From contig CADBSX010000108.1 in NCBI GenBank assembly GCA_902797515.1, positions 1 to 8,984 of the forward strand: 8,984 nucleotides of DNA. Direction: 5' to 3'. The notes beneath the pieces were generated by a model. The model was not told the DNA's origin. It saw only the letters and a program-made list of their open reading frames with translations, and ran no database searches. Made by a program: the position numbers and the translations under genes. Every line of letters starts with the position of its first letter. Positions within the stretch are counted from its first letter, which is position 1. This DNA is from an uncultured Eubacteriales bacterium. GTDB lineage: Bacteria > Bacillota > Clostridia > Christensenellales > Borkfalkiaceae. Shown here piece by piece: positions 6,942 to 8,984 of this stretch.

Positions 6942-6970
6942 TTGATTTTTAAAAAGTAATGTGTTAATAT
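6942..6970 (+). promoter_or_regulatory. Promoter of tRNA-Leu
   Basis: TTGATT (6942-6947) and TAATAT (6965-6970) are separated by 17 bases, with TG at 6962-6963 making an extended -10. The predicted start is near 6977, giving a leader of about 83 bases before the mature tRNA 5' end at 7060. It faces the candidate polA promoter, and the two predicted start points nearly coincide. Confidence 0.6.
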
Positions 6971-6990
6971 ATAAAAGCGACCGTAATTTA

Positions 6991-7019
6991 ATTATTGCAT
7001 ATTTGCGGATAAAAATCAA
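6991..7019 (-). promoter_or_regulatory. Candidate polA promoter
   Basis: On the minus strand TTGATT (7014-7019) and AATAAT (6991-6996) are 17 bases apart, and a TG one base upstream of the -10 gives an extended -10. The predicted start near 6984 leaves a leader of about 70 bases to the polA ATG at 6911. The hexamers are imperfect, and other AT-rich options exist in this stretch. Confidence 0.45.
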
Positions 7020-7059
7020 GTATTCGATAAAAAAGCGGCGAAAAAAAGTTGAAATTTAT

Positions 7060-7146
7060 GCCGGTGTGGTGGAATTGGCAGACGCGCAGGACTCAAAATC
7101 CTGTGGTAGCGATACCGTGTGGGTTCGACCCCCACCACCGGCACCA
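7060..7146 (+). tRNA. tRNA-Leu (anticodon CAA)
   Basis: This is a complete class II tRNA of 87 bases with encoded CCA (7144-7146). The acceptor stem GCCGGTG/CACCGGC (7060-7066 and 7136-7142) is followed by discriminator A. The anticodon stem CAGGA/TCCTG encloses the loop CTCAAAA, which gives anticodon CAA (decodes UUG, leucine). The long variable arm TGGTAGCGATACCG and the TTCGACC T loop agree with tRNA-Leu. A strong terminator follows immediately. Confidence 0.97.
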
Positions 7147-7179
7147 AAAAGGGCGGAAGGCATACCTTCCGCCCTTTTT
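7146..7179 (+). terminator. tRNA-Leu terminator
   Basis: A perfect 15-bp stem (arms 7146-7160 and 7165-7179; core GGGCGGAAGG/CCTTCCGCCC) has the loop CATA and ends in TTTTT. It begins at the last base of the encoded CCA. The same right-arm ending (CGCCCTTTTTGGTGCCGGTG) recurs at the join of the two repeat units that follow. Confidence 0.9.
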
Positions 7180-7332
7180 GGTGCCGGTGTGCGGGGCTCG
7201 TTACGAAATTTGCTTGCAAATTTCGAGCGAACGTCCGCCTTTGGCGGCGTCTTGCCGAGGGGCTCCCGCTTGCGGGAAACGGCAAACCCCCACCACGGAA
7301 GGGCAGTGAAAAAAACGACGGATTGTCCCTTC
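7171..7332 (+). repeat. Structured tandem repeat, unit 1 (162 bp)
   Basis: This is the first of two head-to-tail units of 162 bases. It opens with GCCCTTTTTGGTGCCGGTG, whose second half is the inverse of the tRNA-Leu 3' end. Hairpin 1 is CGAAATTTGC/GCAAATTTCG (7204-7225). Hairpin 2 is ACG-t-CCGCC/GGCGG-CGT (7231-7250). Stem 3 is TTGCCG...CGGCAA (7252-7285) enclosing CCCGC-TT-GCGGG. ACCCCCACCAC (7286-7296) then repeats the tRNA T-arm/acceptor sequence. Hairpin 4 is GAAGGG/CCCTTC (7298-7332). The opening CCGGTGTGCGGGG can pair imperfectly with CCCCCACCACGG, closing a multi-branched fold. No gene is credible here. The function is unknown; a structured RNA, a palindromic mobile repeat or a tRNA-anchored element are all possible. 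Confidence 0.85.
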
Positions 7333-7494
7333 GCCCTTTTTGGTGCCGGTGAGCGGGGCTCGTTACGAAATTTGTCTGCAAATTTCGAGCGAATATCTTT
7401 TGCGAAAGCAAAAGTATCTTGCTTTTTTCCGCTTGCGGAAAAGAGCAAACCCCCACCACGGAAGGGCAGTGATAAAACTACGGATTGTCCCTTC
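7333..7494 (+). repeat. Structured tandem repeat, unit 2 (162 bp)
   Basis: The second unit has the same length and the same order of conserved blocks as unit 1. Hairpin 1 is CGAAATTTG/CAAATTTCG (7366-7387). Hairpin 2 is ATA-t-CTTTTGC-GAAA-GCAAAAG-TAT (7393-7417). Stem 3 runs from TTGC at 7419 to GCAA at 7448 around TTTTCCGC-TT-GCGGAAAA. ACCCCCACCAC is at 7449-7459. The final GAAGGG/CCCTTC hairpin ends at 7494. Hairpin 2 and stem 3 differ in sequence from unit 1 yet remain paired. A degenerate start of a further unit (GCCTCTTTTGGTAGCC) follows at 7495-7510 and then stops. Confidence 0.85.
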
Positions 7495-7510
7495 GCCTCT
7501 TTTGGTAGCC

Positions 7511-7752
7511 CCACGCGTTATACCGATAAAGCCACAAGCGGTAGAGTATTATAAAATCGTTATTTCCGTTGAATTTACGGGTATGAATTATCGCACAAAC
7601 ATAATTTAAAGCGATTTTCCTAAACATATCACAGAGAAAATAAAAATTTTGAGTTATATAGAATTTTAATGTTGTGGTGACTTTGCTTTACTTTTATTAT
7701 TTACAATGATATAATTACTATGGTTGTCAATATTATGTAAAAAATGTGCCAT
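7511..7752. other. AT-rich intergenic stretch without a gene
   Basis: After the repeat units the base composition turns sharply AT-rich. Plus-strand ATG frames here close within a few codons. The only longer minus-strand frame (7666-7878, 70 codons) encodes a run of F, I and Y with no ribosome site and looks like an artefact of AT-rich DNA. A weak inverted repeat TACCG/CGGTA (7521-7543) is the only structure I see. Confidence 0.6.
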
Positions 7753-7781
7753 TTGACATATTTGGGGTTTTATTATAAAAT
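7753..7781 (+). promoter_or_regulatory. Strong sigma-70-type promoter of the membrane-protein gene
   Basis: A perfect -35 TTGACA (7753-7758) and a -10 TAAAAT (7776-7781) are 17 bases apart. The predicted start near 7788 gives a leader of about 100 AT-rich bases before the ATG at 7892. The leader holds a small stem ATTGT/ACAAT (7821-7833). A second, weaker pair, TTGTAG (7822) with TACTAT (7845), could be an alternative promoter. Confidence 0.65.
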
Positions 7782-7891
7782 AAAAAAAGAATATGAAAAA
7801 AAGATAAACACGATTGAATAATTGTAGAACAATAAAAAACAATATACTATAAAAAATACAATAATTTAAAAGTTGCATTTTGGGGGCAAAA

Positions 7892-8824
7892 ATGAATAAA
7901 CATATAGTTAATTCTCTGAAAAATTACGAATTTACTTATGATAAAAATAACGGATACGGGTTCATAAACGGATATGAAGTCAACGTTTTTTACAACGCAA
8001 TGTCTGTGGGGCCGCTTTTTTTGTTTTCCACTTTTTTACCACAGTCAAAGAAAAACGATTTTATTATAAAAATGAATTCATTTAAAATACCCCTTGTTCA
8101 AGCAGGTTCTTTTGATTTTGGCGTAACGGTAATGGTAGGTGCTATGACAGCAAAAACTTTTGAAAAAAAGTTTATTACAACGCTCCCTAAAATACTTGAA
8201 GCCTTAGAGAGTATAGATGCTCCACGAAAAGACGTTTGTCCGCAATCCGGAATTGACATCGATGATTACAACAGTAAATTAGTATCCTTATTAGGCACAA
8301 AAAACAAAATTCGTGTTTCAAACGAAGCCTTAAATACAATAAATGACAATATTGAAAAAGTCAATGACGATTATAAAAACGCCCCTAATAATTATCTTAA
8401 AGGATTTTGCGGTATTGTGATCGGTGCGTTTTTAGGGTTTATTGTGGCAGTAATTTTAGGATCTCTTGGGTTTATAACGTCTGTTGCACCATTGCTTTCA
8501 ATAGTATTCGGAATTTTTTTATACAAAAGGTTCAAAGGAAAGCAAAGCGCCGTTATGATTATAATGAGTTTTATTGTAACGATAATTTCTGTCCTGTGTG
8601 CTTCGTCATTTGTATATATTTTAACTGCTAATAAACTTGTTGCGGAAGTAGGATTAACTTATAAGGGGTTTGAAGCATTATTTTATTGTTTGGAAGTTTC
8701 CGCAGAATTTAAAAGGTTTTTTATTGGCGATCTGGTGCTATCGGGTTTTTTTACTCTACTTGCGGAAGGAATTTGTGTATACAGTTTGATTAAGATGGTT
8801 AAAAGACCGAAAAAAATGGAATGA
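7892..8824 (+). CDS. Hypothetical membrane protein, four predicted helices
   Basis: This 310-residue protein has no function I can name. I chose ATG 7892 (MNKHIVNS) because GGGGG at 7882-7886 gives a ribosome site at normal spacing. A TTG start at 7880 would overlap that site. Residues 1-165 are soluble and mixed alpha/beta, with a single CPQSG (116-120) that is too incomplete for a zinc site. Then come four hydrophobic spans near 171-196, 198-211, 221-246 and 276-302, ending in a basic tail (KMVKRPKKME). There is no signal peptide, so the N-terminal half is probably cytoplasmic. It is a lone gene with its own promoter. Its AT-rich codons (AAT, ATA, TTA) contrast with polA and the polymerase operon, suggesting a different history, possibly transfer. 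Confidence 0.85.
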   Translation: MNKHIVNSLKNYEFTYDKNNGYGFINGYEVNVFYNAMSVGPLFLFSTFLPQSKKNDFIIKMNSFKIPLVQAGSFDFGVTVMVGAMTAKTFEKKFITTLPKILEALESIDAPRKDVCPQSGIDIDDYNSKLVSLLGTKNKIRVSNEALNTINDNIEKVNDDYKNAPNNYLKGFCGIVIGAFLGFIVAVILGSLGFITSVAPLLSIVFGIFLYKRFKGKQSAVMIIMSFIVTIISVLCASSFVYILTANKLVAEVGLTYKGFEALFYCLEVSAEFKRFFIGDLVLSGFFTLLAEGICVYSLIKMVKRPKKME

Positions 8825-8881
8825 TGACCTTGTTTTGTTATAATTACGTACAATACATAAGTCAAACCTGTCAAGAAATTT

Positions 8882-8899
8882 GCGGAGATGTTTCTCCGC
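8882..8899 (+). terminator. Possible weak terminator hairpin
   Basis: A 7-bp stem GCGGAGA/TCTCCGC with a 4-base loop lies 57 bases after the membrane-protein stop. It stands out in AT-rich DNA, but the following bases (CTAGTGTAAAATATTTTG) are not a clean T-run. Termination is plausible and not certain. Confidence 0.35.
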
Positions 8900-8937
8900 C
8901 TAGTGTAAAATATTTTGTGTAAACACTCTCTGAAAAA

Positions 8938-8966
8938 AAGACAAGAGAGTTAAAACCTTGTATAAT
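8938..8966 (+). promoter_or_regulatory. Candidate promoter running off the right edge
   Basis: A perfect -10 TATAAT (8961-8966) has AAGACA 17 bases upstream (8938-8943), which matches TTGACA at 4 of 6 positions. It overlaps an inverted repeat ACTCTCT/AGAGAGT (8925-8931 and 8944-8950) that could be an operator. Any gene it drives would start beyond the window. Confidence 0.4.
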
Positions 8967-8984
8967 GTTAAATAACCAAAAAAA

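Noticed and set aside
7171..7494. CRISPR array
   Set aside because: There are only two long 162-bp units. The variable parts are hairpins inside the unit rather than unique spacers between short identical repeats, and no cas gene is near.
7171..7494. Integron attC sites
   Set aside because: The hairpins and closing stem suggest folded single strands, but I see no paired RYYYAAC/GTTRRRY core sites, no integrase and no cassettes.
6961..7554. Long plus-strand reading frame across tRNA-Leu and the repeats (197 codons), with several overlapping frames on both strands
   Set aside because: It runs straight through a tRNA and its terminator. The frames stay open because the 162-bp period is a multiple of three. 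The products are proline-, arginine- and glycine-rich repeats with no ribosome site.
7666..7878. Minus-strand 70-codon frame rich in F, I and Y
   Set aside because: Typical chance frame in AT-rich DNA. It has no ribosome site, and it overlaps the strong plus-strand promoter at 7753-7781.

Overview
The window looks like chromosomal DNA from a Bacillota (Clostridia-type) bacterium. Evidence for this: CCA is encoded in both tRNA genes, Bacillota-type YolD-like proteins sit beside a Y-family polymerase, a Bacillota LexA (DinR-type) operator is present, polA is next to coaE, and polA has a degenerate proofreading domain. The exact genus cannot be read from the sequence. From the left edge to about 7500 the DNA is rich in TCG/ACG/GCG codons. 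From about 7510 to the right end it is strikingly AT-rich.

Layout. (1) 4-125: tRNA-Trp on the minus strand with a near-consensus promoter. (2) 275-1170: a rightward two-gene unit of unrecognised proteins (182 and 116 aa) joined by an ATGA overlap. The two share a C-terminal motif, and the unit ends in a 13-bp-stem terminator. (3) 1214-3750: an SOS-type mutagenesis locus. A leftward YolD-like gene faces away from a rightward operon of Y-family DNA polymerase, a second YolD-like gene and a GNAT acetyltransferase. A LexA-type box in the shared upstream region overlaps the polymerase -35. (4) 3763-6911: leftward housekeeping operon polA-coaE, whose coding regions overlap by 1 nt. (5) 7060-7179: tRNA-Leu(CAA) with its own promoter and a strong terminator. 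(6) 7171-7494: two tandem 162-bp units full of hairpins. Their hairpin stems differ in sequence but keep their pairing, and they carry inverted and direct copies of the tRNA-Leu 3' end. (7) 7511-8984: an AT-rich segment with one gene for a four-helix membrane protein of unknown function, behind a near-consensus promoter.

How it works together. The LexA box suggests that DNA damage induces the Y-family polymerase, the downstream YolD paralogue and the acetyltransferase as one transcript. The divergent YolD gene may respond to the same operator. Pol I and dephospho-CoA kinase form an ordinary housekeeping pair. The most unusual feature is the tandem structured repeat after tRNA-Leu. It also creates several long but spurious reading frames, because 162 is a multiple of three.
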